From contig JALFNK010000013.1 in assembly GCA_022782405.1 (NCBI GenBank), positions 62,001 through 126,000 on the forward strand: a stretch of DNA of 64,000 nucleotides, in the 5' to 3' direction. Positions 29,301-36,511 of this stretch are shown here, piece after piece. This DNA is from Alistipes sp. GTDB taxonomy: Bacteria; Bacteroidota; Bacteroidia; Bacteroidales; Rikenellaceae. The notes under the pieces are model-generated. The model was not told where the DNA came from. It did no database searches and saw nothing but the letters and a program-made list of their open reading frames with translations. The translations under genes and the position numbers were made by a program. Numbering within the stretch: position 1 is the first letter of the stretch; the number at the start of each line of letters is the position of its first letter.

Positions 29301-29862
29301 GGTGGAGCTGATCGAGGATACCACGGGCATCATTACCAAGCGCATCAAGCCCAACTTCAAGACTCTGGGCCCGCGCTACGGAAAATACATGAAGCAGATC
29401 GCCGCGATGACCGCAGAGTTCTCGCAGGAGCGTATCGCGCAGATCGAGGCCGCACCCGAAACGGTGCTCGAGATCGGCGGCGAGCAGATCACCGTAACTC
29501 CCGCCGACTTCGAGATCACCTCGGAGGACATGCCCGGATGGCTCGTCGCCTCGGAGGGCAAGCTCACCGTTGCGCTCGATATCACCCTCACCGACGAACT
29601 GAAAGCCGAGGGTGTGGCACGCGAATTGATCAACCGCATCCAGAATATCCGCAAGGAGTCGGGATTCGAGGTTACGGACAAGATCCGCGTGGAGATCGAA
29701 AGCAAACCGGCCGTCGTGGAGAGCATCGCCCGTTTTGCGGACTACATTGCCTCGCAGACCCTCGCCGTGGAGGTCCGGACGTCGGAAACCCCCGCAGGAG
29801 CGGTCGTCGTCGCCTCGGATCTCGATGACGAACCGCTGCAAATCGCCGTAACGCGGATTTGA
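26377..29862 (+). CDS. ileS: Isoleucyl-tRNA synthetase
   Basis: An 1161-residue class I synthetase. GPPSANGMPGIHHVMA (about 46-61) is the HIGH region, the editing domain lies between roughly 200 and 430, and KMSKR occurs near 707-711. The long C-terminal extension (after about 1000) without the Cys4 zinc ribbon of short IleS and overall length place it with the larger, eukaryote-like IleS2 type, which is often linked to mupirocin tolerance; that phenotype is only inferred. The ATG at 26377 is used because the promoter lies between it and the upstream open frame. Confidence 0.96.
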   Translation: MKFKEYKGLDLAGLATEVLNEWDARDTFHKSISTREGHPTFVFYEGPPSANGMPGIHHVMARTIKDVFCRYKTQQGYLVHRKAGWDTHGLPVELGVEKKLGITKEDIGRKISIEEYNRTCREAVMEFTGVWEQLTRKMGYWVNMDDPYITYDNKYIETLWWLLKQLFDKGLLYKGYTIQPYSPAAGTGLSTHELNQPGCYRDVKDTTVVGQFRIRDPKSEMEGWGTPYFLAWTTTPWTLPSNTALCVGPKIDYVAVRTWNGYTGEKMTVVLAKALLYAHFNRKAEGIALEEYKPGDKLIPFQVVGEYKGTDLVGMHYEQLLPWVKPVETDADGNWHDASEKAFRVIPGDYVTVEDGTGIVHIAPTFGADDAFVARAAGIPSLFMINRKGETRPMVDLQGKFYLLDELDERFVRECVDTQAYKEYEGRWVKNAYDPQFTVDGKYDEKAAAAAESLDIYICMKLKAASKAFKIEKHVHNYPHCWRTDKPVLYYPLDSWFIRTTALKERMIELNGTIRWKPESTGTGRFGKWLENLNDWNLSRSRFWGTPLPIWATEDRSELKCIGSVGELIAEIEKSVAAGVMSENPYKNFKVGDMSKENYSTERIDLHRPYVDSIVLVSSKGEPMRREPDLIDVWFDSGAMPYAQVHYPFEHKEDFKEVYPADFIAEGVDQTRGWFFTLHAIATMLFDSVAFKNIISNGLVLDKNGNKMSKRLGNAVDPFEVLDTYGPDATRWYMISNSQPWDNLKFDKDGVDEVRRKFFGTLYNTYSFFALYANVDGFTGKEPEVPLERRPEIDRWIISLLNTLVRDVTESLESYDPTPAARAIQEFVGENLSNWYVRLNRKRFWGGGMSEDKLAAYQTLYTCLETVALLSAPFAPFISDRIFTDLNAVSGRHTDESVHLAAFPKADEGCIDTRLEEMMSMAQKVSSMVLALRRKVSIKVRQPLMKILIPVLDPTTAEHIAAVKGLIMNEVNVKQVELIEDTTGIITKRIKPNFKTLGPRYGKYMKQIAAMTAEFSQERIAQIEAAPETVLEIGGEQITVTPADFEITSEDMPGWLVASEGKLTVALDITLTDELKAEGVARELINRIQNIRKESGFEVTDKIRVEIESKPAVVESIARFADYIASQTLAVEVRTSETPAGAVVVASDLDDEPLQIAVTRI

Positions 29863-29901
29863 GCCGGAGGAGATTCTCCCTGTAAAATTTGGTGAATTCG
29901 G

Positions 29902-29909
29902 AATATTTG
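29902..29909 (+). promoter_or_regulatory. Possible -7 element of the DksA-like gene
   Basis: AATATTTG differs by one base from TAnnTTTG and is 35 nt before the start at 29945 in an AT-rich gap. Confidence 0.4.
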
Positions 29910-29944
29910 CTTAATTTTACATAAACCCATAAAGCGATACGACT

Positions 29945-30325
29945 ATGGCAGACGAAAGAACACGGTACAGCGACGCTGAACTCGAGGAGTTCAAGCAGCT
30001 GATACTGAAGAAGCTCGAAAATGCGCGCGCAGACTACGAGCTGTTGCGCGCTACCATCACGCATACGGCTGACAATGATACGGAAGACACCTCCCCGACC
30101 TTCAAGGTCCTCGAGGAGGGTGCGGCAACCCTCTCGAAGGAGGAGAGCGGACGCCTGGCCACACACCAGATGAAGTTCATCCGCAATTTGGAGATGGCCC
30201 TTGTACGTATCGAAAACAAGACCTACGGTATCTGCAAAACCACCGGGAAACTCATTCCCAAGGAGCGCCTGATGAAGGTTCCGCACGCCACGGAATGTAT
30301 CGAAGCCAAGGAACGTCGGAAATAG
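29945..30325 (+). CDS. DksA/TraR-family regulator with reduced zinc site
   Basis: A 126-residue protein with an N-terminal coiled coil (about 8-85) carrying acidic residues at its tip (ADNDTEDTS) and a C-terminal globular part YGICKTTGKLIPKERLMKVPHATECIEAK. Classical DksA has four zinc cysteines in two CxxC pairs; here only one Cys of each pair remains (ICKTTG, ECIEAK). Reduced-Cys versions are normal in Bacteroidota. It should enter the RNA polymerase secondary channel and adjust promoter response to ppGpp. Single-gene unit ended by a 20-bp perfect hairpin. Confidence 0.9.
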   Translation: MADERTRYSDAELEEFKQLILKKLENARADYELLRATITHTADNDTEDTSPTFKVLEEGAATLSKEESGRLATHQMKFIRNLEMALVRIENKTYGICKTTGKLIPKERLMKVPHATECIEAKERRK

Positions 30326-30348
30326 GATACCGCCCGGCAGAGAGAGAT

Positions 30349-30392
30349 GATACGAAAAGGCCCGATGGAATACCATCGGGCCTTTTCGTATC
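30349..30392 (+). terminator. 20-bp perfect hairpin terminator after the DksA-like gene
   Basis: Two 20-nt arms (30349-30368 and 30373-30392) are perfectly complementary around the 4-nt loop AATA. The core AAAAGGCCCGATGG/CCATCGGGCCTTTT is a classic bidirectional terminator. Confidence 0.93.
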
Positions 30393-30507
30393 GCAGCACC
30401 CCGGAGGGACCCTGTCTCCGGAGACGGCTCTTCCGAACAGGGATATTTTTCGCACCCGGGACCGCAAGGGCTCGACCCTTCCATACCATTTCGACGAAAA
30501 AAAACGT

Positions 30508-30515
30508 TATCTTTG
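30508..30515 (+). promoter_or_regulatory. -7 element 5 nt before the Omp85-like start
   Basis: TATCTTTG ends 5 nt before the ATG at 30521, so the transcription start would fall at or next to the start codon (leaderless message). Confidence 0.6.
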
Positions 30516-30520
30516 AAGCG

Positions 30521-32395
30521 ATGTTTGTCCGGTTCTGCATACTCTTTATGCTGCTTACAGCAGCGATGTCCGCCTCTTTCGCACACGATGCGGCTCCCGA
30601 GGCGCGCTCTCCGAAAAGAGTCATCTCCGACAGCATCCGCCCCCGGACTCCCGGACGATTCACCCCCGACAGCGCCCGGATCTCCAACCCCGAAGCCCGG
30701 GAACGCAACCGACGTCTTTACGACAGCATCCGCTCGAAAACCGACCGACGCCGCGTACCTCGGTTGCTCTATCAGCTGCTGTTTGTCCGTCCCGTTCGCG
30801 ACACGACGAACAGCGGACGGGTCATCGACGAGAGCCGCATGCTGGCACCTTACGAGGGTCGTACAATCGGAGAGATCGCCATCGACCGCCGCCAGGTATT
30901 CGACGCCGACGGGAACTGGCTTGAACGGACCGGAAACAAACTGCATGTCCTGACCCGCGAACGGGTGATCCGCCGCGACCTGCTCTTCCGGACGGGGGAC
31001 CGCCTCGACCCGCAACTCATCGTCCGCAACAAACAGCTGCTGCGTTCTCGAAGTTATATCGCTGATGTGGATATTGCCGTGGAACCCGATTCACTCGATA
31101 CGACCCGCGTGAACCTCCGCATCACCACACGCGACAGCTGGACAATCTCGGCCGACGGAGCCCTCCACTCCGAAGGGCGTACGATGGTCGGACTTTCCGA
31201 TGCCAACATCTTCGGATGGGGCAACAGTCTGAAACTGATGACCAACTTCAGCAGGGAGGATTTCTCCTACGGCGGCAATATGGTCGAATACCAAATTCCG
31301 AACCTGCTCGGGACCTTCTATACCGCCGAGATGACCGCCGGGCGCGACTTCTACAACTCGACATTCGAGATAGACATGCGCCGCGAATTCCTCCGACCTA
31401 CCGACTACGAACTGGGTATCGCCTACAGCAACGACAAAGCCAAACGCTACCTGATCGAAACGGACACCTCGGCTCTCGTCAAACAGCAGGATTTCGATCT
31501 ATGGGGCGGCTACTCGCATTTTCTGCCCTCACTCCGTTCGAGCATCTACGTTACGGGACGTTACAACTACCGGAGGTTCAGTCTCCGTCCGGAAGTACGC
31601 GCCGACTACAACCCGGCGCTGCACGGACAGGATATCCTGCTTATGGGTGCAGGATTCTACCGCGAACGATTCTACACGGCCAACATGATGTACGGATTCG
31701 GTACCCGCGAGTACCTCGCCGCAGGCTATAAGGCCGAACTGACCGGCGGCTACTCCTGGGGTGAATTCGAGGACAACATGTACCTCGGGATGACCTATCA
31801 GGCAGGAGGGTTCCTCTCCATCGGTTACCTCATGGGAGGTTTCACACTCGGCAGCTACATAAACCTGCCGAACGGCATGTGGCGGCGCAGCGCCGTCGAT
31901 GTCGATCTGAGGTGGTTCTCCAACCTTTTCATGCTCCGCCGCAGCCGCATCCGTGAGTTCCTGTCGCTGAACTACACGCAGGGATGGAACCGTCTCACGG
32001 GAAACGACGAATGCATCCGGTTCACCGATGAAAACGGGCTTCAGGCTCTCAAAGAGCACTTCACTGGAACGAACCGTTTGATTCTCAACACCGAGACTGT
32101 ACTATTCACCCCCTATCAGCCATTGGGATTCCGCATTGCGCTCTTCGGATTCGCAGACTTCGGACTGATCGGATACTCGCCCAATATCTTCAAAAACGAG
32201 TTCTATACATCGTTCGGACTTGGCATCCGGCTGCGCAACGAACGGCTCGTCTTCAACACGATTCAGATCCGGCTGGGAATGGCGCTGGGCAAGTCCGGGC
32301 TGGTCGAGAGCGAATACTTCCGGCTATCGAATGCCTCCCGCCTGGAGCAATACCGTTACCGACCGACACGTCCCGAAATCGTGGCATTCGAATAA
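30521..32395 (+). CDS. Omp85/BamA-TamA-like outer membrane protein
   Basis: A 624-residue protein with a signal peptide (MFVRFCILFMLLTAAMSASFAHD), a Pro/Arg-rich linker (25-85), a POTRA-like segment (about 108-200: IGEIAIDRRQVFD to LRITTRDSW) and a C-terminal beta-barrel from about 205 with alternating Tyr/Phe/Gly strands. This is the single-POTRA Omp85-like class common in Bacteroidota. It may help insert or secrete outer-membrane proteins or lipids, but no partner is encoded nearby. The open frame extends upstream through the terminator; the ATG at 30521 is chosen because it begins the signal peptide and follows a -7 element. Confidence 0.8.
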   Translation: MFVRFCILFMLLTAAMSASFAHDAAPEARSPKRVISDSIRPRTPGRFTPDSARISNPEARERNRRLYDSIRSKTDRRRVPRLLYQLLFVRPVRDTTNSGRVIDESRMLAPYEGRTIGEIAIDRRQVFDADGNWLERTGNKLHVLTRERVIRRDLLFRTGDRLDPQLIVRNKQLLRSRSYIADVDIAVEPDSLDTTRVNLRITTRDSWTISADGALHSEGRTMVGLSDANIFGWGNSLKLMTNFSREDFSYGGNMVEYQIPNLLGTFYTAEMTAGRDFYNSTFEIDMRREFLRPTDYELGIAYSNDKAKRYLIETDTSALVKQQDFDLWGGYSHFLPSLRSSIYVTGRYNYRRFSLRPEVRADYNPALHGQDILLMGAGFYRERFYTANMMYGFGTREYLAAGYKAELTGGYSWGEFEDNMYLGMTYQAGGFLSIGYLMGGFTLGSYINLPNGMWRRSAVDVDLRWFSNLFMLRRSRIREFLSLNYTQGWNRLTGNDECIRFTDENGLQALKEHFTGTNRLILNTETVLFTPYQPLGFRIALFGFADFGLIGYSPNIFKNEFYTSFGLGIRLRNERLVFNTIQIRLGMALGKSGLVESEYFRLSNASRLEQYRYRPTRPEIVAFE

Positions 32396-32414
32396 GCTTA
32401 CGCAAATGCCCTGC

Positions 32415-32457
32415 AAAAAAACGGAGACGGAGCCGCTGACCATCGACCCCGCCTCCG
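32415..32457 (-). terminator. Terminator after the M56 sensor gene
   Basis: On the minus strand a CGGAG/CTCCG stem with a 20-nt loop is followed after TCTCCG by seven Ts (plus-strand As at 32415-32421). Stem is short, so efficiency is uncertain. Confidence 0.5.
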
Positions 32458-32486
32458 AACGTGAACTTTTTATTATTGTTTATGGT

Positions 32487-34304
32487 CTATTTACGCATCC
32501 GAATCTCCACCACGCCTTCGGCAGCCTGCTCACCATAGCGGCGCGCAGCCTTCTTGCCCGTAAGAACCTCTATGCTGCGGATCTTTTCGGGTTCGAGCCG
32601 ATCGACCTCCTCCGACGAAGCCTCCTCACCGTCGATATAGATCTTCATCCCGGCAAAGGTATCCTTATCGACCGACGCATTCCCGATGATGATACGCGAA
32701 TTTGAAGAGGGGGCAACCGCAGAATCCATCCGACCCGAGAGTTCATCGGAGAGCTTGCTCAGATTCTCCATCTTGCGCTGAGCCTCCTTCCATTCATCGC
32801 TTTTGAAGTACTCTTCGGAAGCCTCCATCTTGCGCTGAGCCTCCTTCCACTCCTCGCTGTCGAAATAATCCCCTACTGCTTCGAGCTTTTTCTGCGCCTC
32901 TTTCCATTCGGCACTGTCGAAGTAGGATTTGGCCTTTGCCAACTTCTGCCGTATCTGCTGCCAGTCGACAGTATCGAGTTCTTTCAGAGCCTGCAGTTGC
33001 GGCTCGTCGACCTGCTCCAGCGAAATCCGCAGGTCTGCACGGGCGGCACGAATCTCAGCCATTGCCTCGGCATACTCCGCCTCGGGAATCTGATCGCGGA
33101 CTGATTGCAGTGCCACCTCGGCAAGGTCAACACCCATCTTGCCGGCCCAGCCCCCCAATTCCGCCATACTCCGCGCCAGATCCTCCTGCGACGATGCGGA
33201 TTCCGAAGACTTTTTCAGCTCGATAAGCACAACACCGTTGGCAGCCTTCGGGCCATATTGCACCATCGAGGCCGAATCCTTGAGCACGGTAACCGAATTC
33301 ACCTGCTCCACCGCCACCTCATCGAGCGACGCAACCGGACGGCCATCGACTAAAACCAGCGGGTCGCCCGAAAGGCTATCCACCGGGATTTCCGACTCCG
33401 ATCTACGGATTTCCGGCAATTGTTTCGTATCTTTGCCCCGAGGGCCCACATAATAACGGGTCTCGGCAAAGGCCCCGAGGGCCACCCCCACAAGCGGCAG
33501 GAGCAGGAGCGCCCGGGCACCGGCCCACCGCGAAGATCTTTTACGCAACATCATGGTAATACGGTTTTTAAGTTTACTGTGATTGAAGCTGTTGGCGACT
33601 GAGTACCACCTCCCGCCGGCAGCTTCTTTTATCAATAGCATCTGATAGGCGCGTGCATCCGTTCCGGCCGCCAGCACGGCCGCATCGGCTTCATATTCAT
33701 GCACCTCGCGCAGTTCGCGCCGCAACAGCCACACGGCCGGGTTGAACCATTGCAGCAAGCAGACCGCATCCATCCACAGCAGGTCGAACGTATGGCCCAG
33801 ACGCAGATGAGCCTGTTCGTGGAGCAGGATCGCCGATTCGTCTGCTCCGGCAAACCGTTCGGGAAGCACGATGTAACGACCCCAGCTGAAGGGCGACACG
33901 GCCCGCGAAGTGCGCACCAGCACAACACCGTCTGACAGTCGCTCCCTGCGCCCACGGGTGACCAGACGGGCCACGCAGCCCAGCGACCAGAGCGTATGCA
34001 ACCCCGTGGCGATCGCTCCCGCGACGAAGAGCACGGCACCAACCGCCTGCCATGACCACGCGGGCTCCGGTGTCGCCGGCACGGAAACAGTGGAGACGAT
34101 TTGCGGAAATTCGGGCATCACCGGAATCGCACGATAGCGGGTGATGACACAGAACGGCAACAGAAAAGCAAGGGCCGTACCTGCGAGCAACACCGACCTG
34201 TTGAGCCGGTAGAGTGTCGTACGACTCATCACAACCCGGAAAAAGATCCAGAAAACCGCAAGGCAGGCGGCTGTTTTCAGCAGATAGGGCAGAAGGGTTT
34301 GCAT
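32487..34304 (-). CDS. BlaR1-type M56 metallopeptidase sensor with plug-like modules and EWKEAQ repeats
   Basis: A 605-residue membrane protein. The N-terminal part has four hydrophobic segments (about 5-26, 37-53, 88-110, 262-281) and the M56 zinc site HEQAH (162-166) with EYEAD at 203-207. After the last helix lies a periplasmic region: a TonB-plug-like module (316-365, VLVDGRPV to KAANGVVLIELKK), a charged helical region with three 19-residue repeats (461-517, YFxSxEWKEAQxKxE), and a second plug-like module (554-605, IYIDGEEA to AAEGVVEIRMRK). It should cleave BlaI-type repressor on signal. There is no beta-lactam-binding domain, so the signal is unknown. blaI lies 2 nt upstream. Confidence 0.88.
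   Translation of the reverse strand: MQTLLPYLLKTAACLAVFWIFFRVVMSRTTLYRLNRSVLLAGTALAFLLPFCVITRYRAIPVMPEFPQIVSTVSVPATPEPAWSWQAVGAVLFVAGAIATGLHTLWSLGCVARLVTRGRRERLSDGVVLVRTSRAVSPFSWGRYIVLPERFAGADESAILLHEQAHLRLGHTFDLLWMDAVCLLQWFNPAVWLLRRELREVHEYEADAAVLAAGTDARAYQMLLIKEAAGGRWYSVANSFNHSKLKNRITMMLRKRSSRWAGARALLLLPLVGVALGAFAETRYYVGPRGKDTKQLPEIRRSESEIPVDSLSGDPLVLVDGRPVASLDEVAVEQVNSVTVLKDSASMVQYGPKAANGVVLIELKKSSESASSQEDLARSMAELGGWAGKMGVDLAEVALQSVRDQIPEAEYAEAMAEIRAARADLRISLEQVDEPQLQALKELDTVDWQQIRQKLAKAKSYFDSAEWKEAQKKLEAVGDYFDSEEWKEAQRKMEASEEYFKSDEWKEAQRKMENLSKLSDELSGRMDSAVAPSSNSRIIIGNASVDKDTFAGMKIYIDGEEASSEEVDRLEPEKIRSIEVLTGKKAARRYGEQAAEGVVEIRMRK
32754..32924 (-). repeat. Three 57-bp (19-residue) repeats inside the M56 gene
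   Basis: Encodes residues 461-517: three units starting YFDSAEWKEAQ, YFDSEEWKEAQ and YFKSDEWKEAQ. DNA identity is high (for example cttgcgctgagcctccttcc recurs in two units), which points to recent duplication. Confidence 0.88.
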
Positions 34305-34306
34305 GG

Positions 34307-34672
34307 CTACTTCGCGTTTTTCGTTTCGATACGGGCGATCAGTTCGCGCAACTCCTCGACCGAGATCTTCTCCTCTTCGACCAGTGCGGAGACGGCTCCA
34401 AGATAGGAATTCTCGAAATAGCGGCTGATGACGCTGCCGAGCGTCGAACGCGAAAACTCCTCCTCGCTCACAAGCGGATAATACTGATAGGTGCTACCGT
34501 AGGCGGTATGCCCCACATAACCTTTGGTCTCGAGTGTCCGCACCATGGTCGAGATCGTATTGAAATGAGGTTTGGGATCGGGGGCCATCGCCACCAACTC
34601 CCGCACGAAGAGCGGGCCGCGCTCCCAGAAGCAGCGCATCAACTCCTCTTCACGACGTGTCAGTTTTTCCAT
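34307..34672 (-). CDS. BlaI/MecI/CopY-family repressor
   Basis: A 121-residue winged-helix repressor (PF03965): LTRREEELMRCFWERGPLFVRELV then HFNTISTMVRTLETKGYVGH (about 36-55) as recognition region, and a C-terminal dimerization helix region. It represses its own operon until cleaved by the co-encoded M56 sensor 2 nt downstream. In Bacteroidota such pairs are numerous and mostly not tied to beta-lactamases; none is seen here. Promoter at 34769-34776 with a candidate operator just upstream. Confidence 0.93.
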   Translation of the reverse strand: MEKLTRREEELMRCFWERGPLFVRELVAMAPDPKPHFNTISTMVRTLETKGYVGHTAYGSTYQYYPLVSEEEFSRSTLGSVISRYFENSYLGAVSALVEEEKISVEELRELIARIETKNAK

Positions 34673-34768
34673 ATGCTATTTGTATTGTCCGCCGCCGGAT
34701 GCCGGATGCATCAATTTTTTTTACTTCCGACGGGCTCCTTTCAACAACATTCCGAAACCCGTACACAG

Positions 34769-34813
34769 CAAAGGTAAGCAAAAAATCCGAACATGCAACT
34801 ATTTTTTATAGTT
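34769..34813 (-). promoter_or_regulatory. blaI promoter and candidate BlaI operator
   Basis: The -7 element TACCTTTG lies at 34769-34776 (minus strand). Upstream, AACTAT (34797-34802) and ATAGTT (34808-34813) form an inverted repeat over the expected -33 region, a sensible position for BlaI binding. The arms are not the TACA/TGTA of staphylococcal sites. Confidence 0.5.
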
Positions 34814-34867
34814 TTAGAACGAAAAAATTTAGTTTGCCTGTTTTTTTTATATTCGGGAAATAATGGC

Positions 34868-34875
34868 TACCTTTG
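34868..34875 (+). promoter_or_regulatory. -7 element 5 nt before the kinase start
   Basis: TACCTTTG ends 5 nt before the ATG at 34881, the same arrangement as at 30508-30521; suggests a leaderless message. Confidence 0.6.
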
Positions 34876-34880
34876 TATTC

Positions 34881-35702
34881 ATGATCATCATAGCAGACAG
34901 CGGATCGACCAAATGCACCTGGCTTCTCAACGACGGCGAGAAGACCACCTCGGTACGAACCCGTGGCATCAATGCCATACAACACACCCCGGAACAGATC
35001 CGGGAGACCCTCTCCGCAGTACCCGAATGCGGACCTGTGGAGGCCGTATACATCTACAGCGCCGGCTGCAGCCCGGCCTTCCCCGCAGCCAACGAAAAGC
35101 TCCGCCGCGAACTCGAGGCGCGTTTCCATGCCCCCGAGATCTCCGTACAGTCAGACCTGCTCGGTGCAGCCCGCGCCCTGTTCGGCCGTGAGGAGGGCAT
35201 CGCCTGCATCCTCGGCACCGGCGCCAACTCCTGCCACTGCCGCGGCGGCGAGGTGCTGCACAACGTCTCGGCGCTGGGCTACATCCTCGGCGACGAGGGA
35301 TCGGGCGCCGTACTGGGCCGCAACCTCGTGAACGGCATCTTCAAGGAGCACATTCCCCTGCGCGAGGAGTTTCTCGCGACGACGGGGCTCACCTACGAGG
35401 AGATCATACGCCGCGTCTACAACGAGCCGTTCGCCAACCGTTTCCTGGCCTCGTTCGCACCCTTCATCCTCGCACACATCGACATCCCGGAAGTACGCCG
35501 CATGGTGCTCCGCTCGTTCGGAGACTTCGCCGAGCGCAACCTGAGCCGCTACCCCAAAGGGTTGCCCGTATCGTTCGTCGGCGGCATCGCAGCCCACTTC
35601 GAGACGCCGCTCCGCGAAGCGCTCCGCATGGCCGGATACGAAGTACACGACATTATCGAATCACCCGCAGAGGGATTATTGAAATACCACTATGGAAAAT
35701 AG
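34881..35702 (+). CDS. BadF/BcrA-family amino-sugar kinase (GlcNAc/MurNAc kinase, MurK-like)
   Basis: A 273-residue ASKHA kinase: IIADSGSTKCTWLL (phosphate-1 loop), ILGTGANSCHC (phosphate-2, about 113-123), SALGYILGDEGSGAVLGR and FVGGIAAHF (adenosine loop). The family covers N-acetylglucosamine kinases and MurK. Its last 11 nt overlap murQ, and kinase-murQ pairs of this type phosphorylate MurNAc and then convert MurNAc-6-P in cell-wall recycling, so a MurNAc or dual GlcNAc/MurNAc specificity is likely. The ATG at 34881 is preferred to one six codons upstream since that lies within the promoter. Confidence 0.85.
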   Translation: MIIIADSGSTKCTWLLNDGEKTTSVRTRGINAIQHTPEQIRETLSAVPECGPVEAVYIYSAGCSPAFPAANEKLRRELEARFHAPEISVQSDLLGAARALFGREEGIACILGTGANSCHCRGGEVLHNVSALGYILGDEGSGAVLGRNLVNGIFKEHIPLREEFLATTGLTYEEIIRRVYNEPFANRFLASFAPFILAHIDIPEVRRMVLRSFGDFAERNLSRYPKGLPVSFVGGIAAHFETPLREALRMAGYEVHDIIESPAEGLLKYHYGK

Positions 35703-36501
35703 AGTAACCGAACAGTCATCGGCATACGACAACCTGCAGGATATGTCGATTCACGACATCCTCACAGGCATCAATCACGAAGACAGCCTCGTACCTGCGG
35801 CTGTCGCCAAAGTCATTCCCGTCATGGAACAGCTTGTCGAGCGCATCGTCGAGCGCATGAAGCAGGGAGGACGCATGTTCTACATCGGCGCCGGCACGAG
35901 CGGACGCCTCGGAGTAACAGACGCCTCGGAGCTTCCCCCGACCTACGGCGTGCCGTTCGATCTGGTCATCGGCCTGATCGCCGGCGGAGACGGCGCCCTG
36001 CGCAAGGCCGTAGAGCGCGCCGAAGACGATCTTGAGGGTGCCTGGCGCGACCTGGCCCCCTACCACCCCACCGCAAAGGACACGCTCATCGGCATCGCCG
36101 CATCGGGTACGACCCCCTATGTCGTCGGCGGCCTGCGCGAAGCCCGAAAACAGGGACTGCTGACGGGAGCCATCACCTGCAACCCCGCGTCTCCCGTAGC
36201 CCGGGAGGCCGAATATGCACTCGAAGCGGTCGTAGGCCCCGAGTTCGTAACCGGCTCGACACGCATGAAGGCCGGAACGGCCCAGAAGCTCATGCTCAAC
36301 ATGATCTCCACATCGGTGATGATCAAACTCGGGCGCGTCGAAGGCAACCGCATGGTAAACATGCAGATCACCAATAACAAACTCGTCGGACGCGGCACAC
36401 GCATGATTGCCGAAGCGGCCGGCATCGGCGAAGAGGAGGCCCGCGAGCTGCTGCTCAAGTGGGGCTCGGTGAAGAAGGCCCTCGAGCAGCTCGGCAAATA
36501 A
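35692..36501 (+). CDS. murQ: N-acetylmuramic acid 6-phosphate etherase
   Basis: A 269-residue SIS-domain lyase removing lactate from MurNAc-6-P to yield GlcNAc-6-P. The opening VTEQSSAYDNLQDMSIHDIL and FYIGAGTSGRLGVTDASELPPTYG (about 60-83, including the catalytic Glu) are diagnostic, as is GPEFVTGSTRMKAGTAQKLMLNM. Translationally coupled to the upstream sugar kinase (11-nt overlap). No NagA/NagB or MurNAc transporter is nearby, so the rest of the recycling path must be elsewhere. Confidence 0.97.
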   Translation: MENRVTEQSSAYDNLQDMSIHDILTGINHEDSLVPAAVAKVIPVMEQLVERIVERMKQGGRMFYIGAGTSGRLGVTDASELPPTYGVPFDLVIGLIAGGDGALRKAVERAEDDLEGAWRDLAPYHPTAKDTLIGIAASGTTPYVVGGLREARKQGLLTGAITCNPASPVAREAEYALEAVVGPEFVTGSTRMKAGTAQKLMLNMISTSVMIKLGRVEGNRMVNMQITNNKLVGRGTRMIAEAAGIGEEEARELLLKWGSVKKALEQLGK

Positions 36502-36511
36502 CATCCGACCT

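Noticed and set aside
30295..30516. Small ORFs across the dksA-like/Omp85 gap on both strands
   Set aside because: They consist of the perfect terminator hairpin read in both directions.
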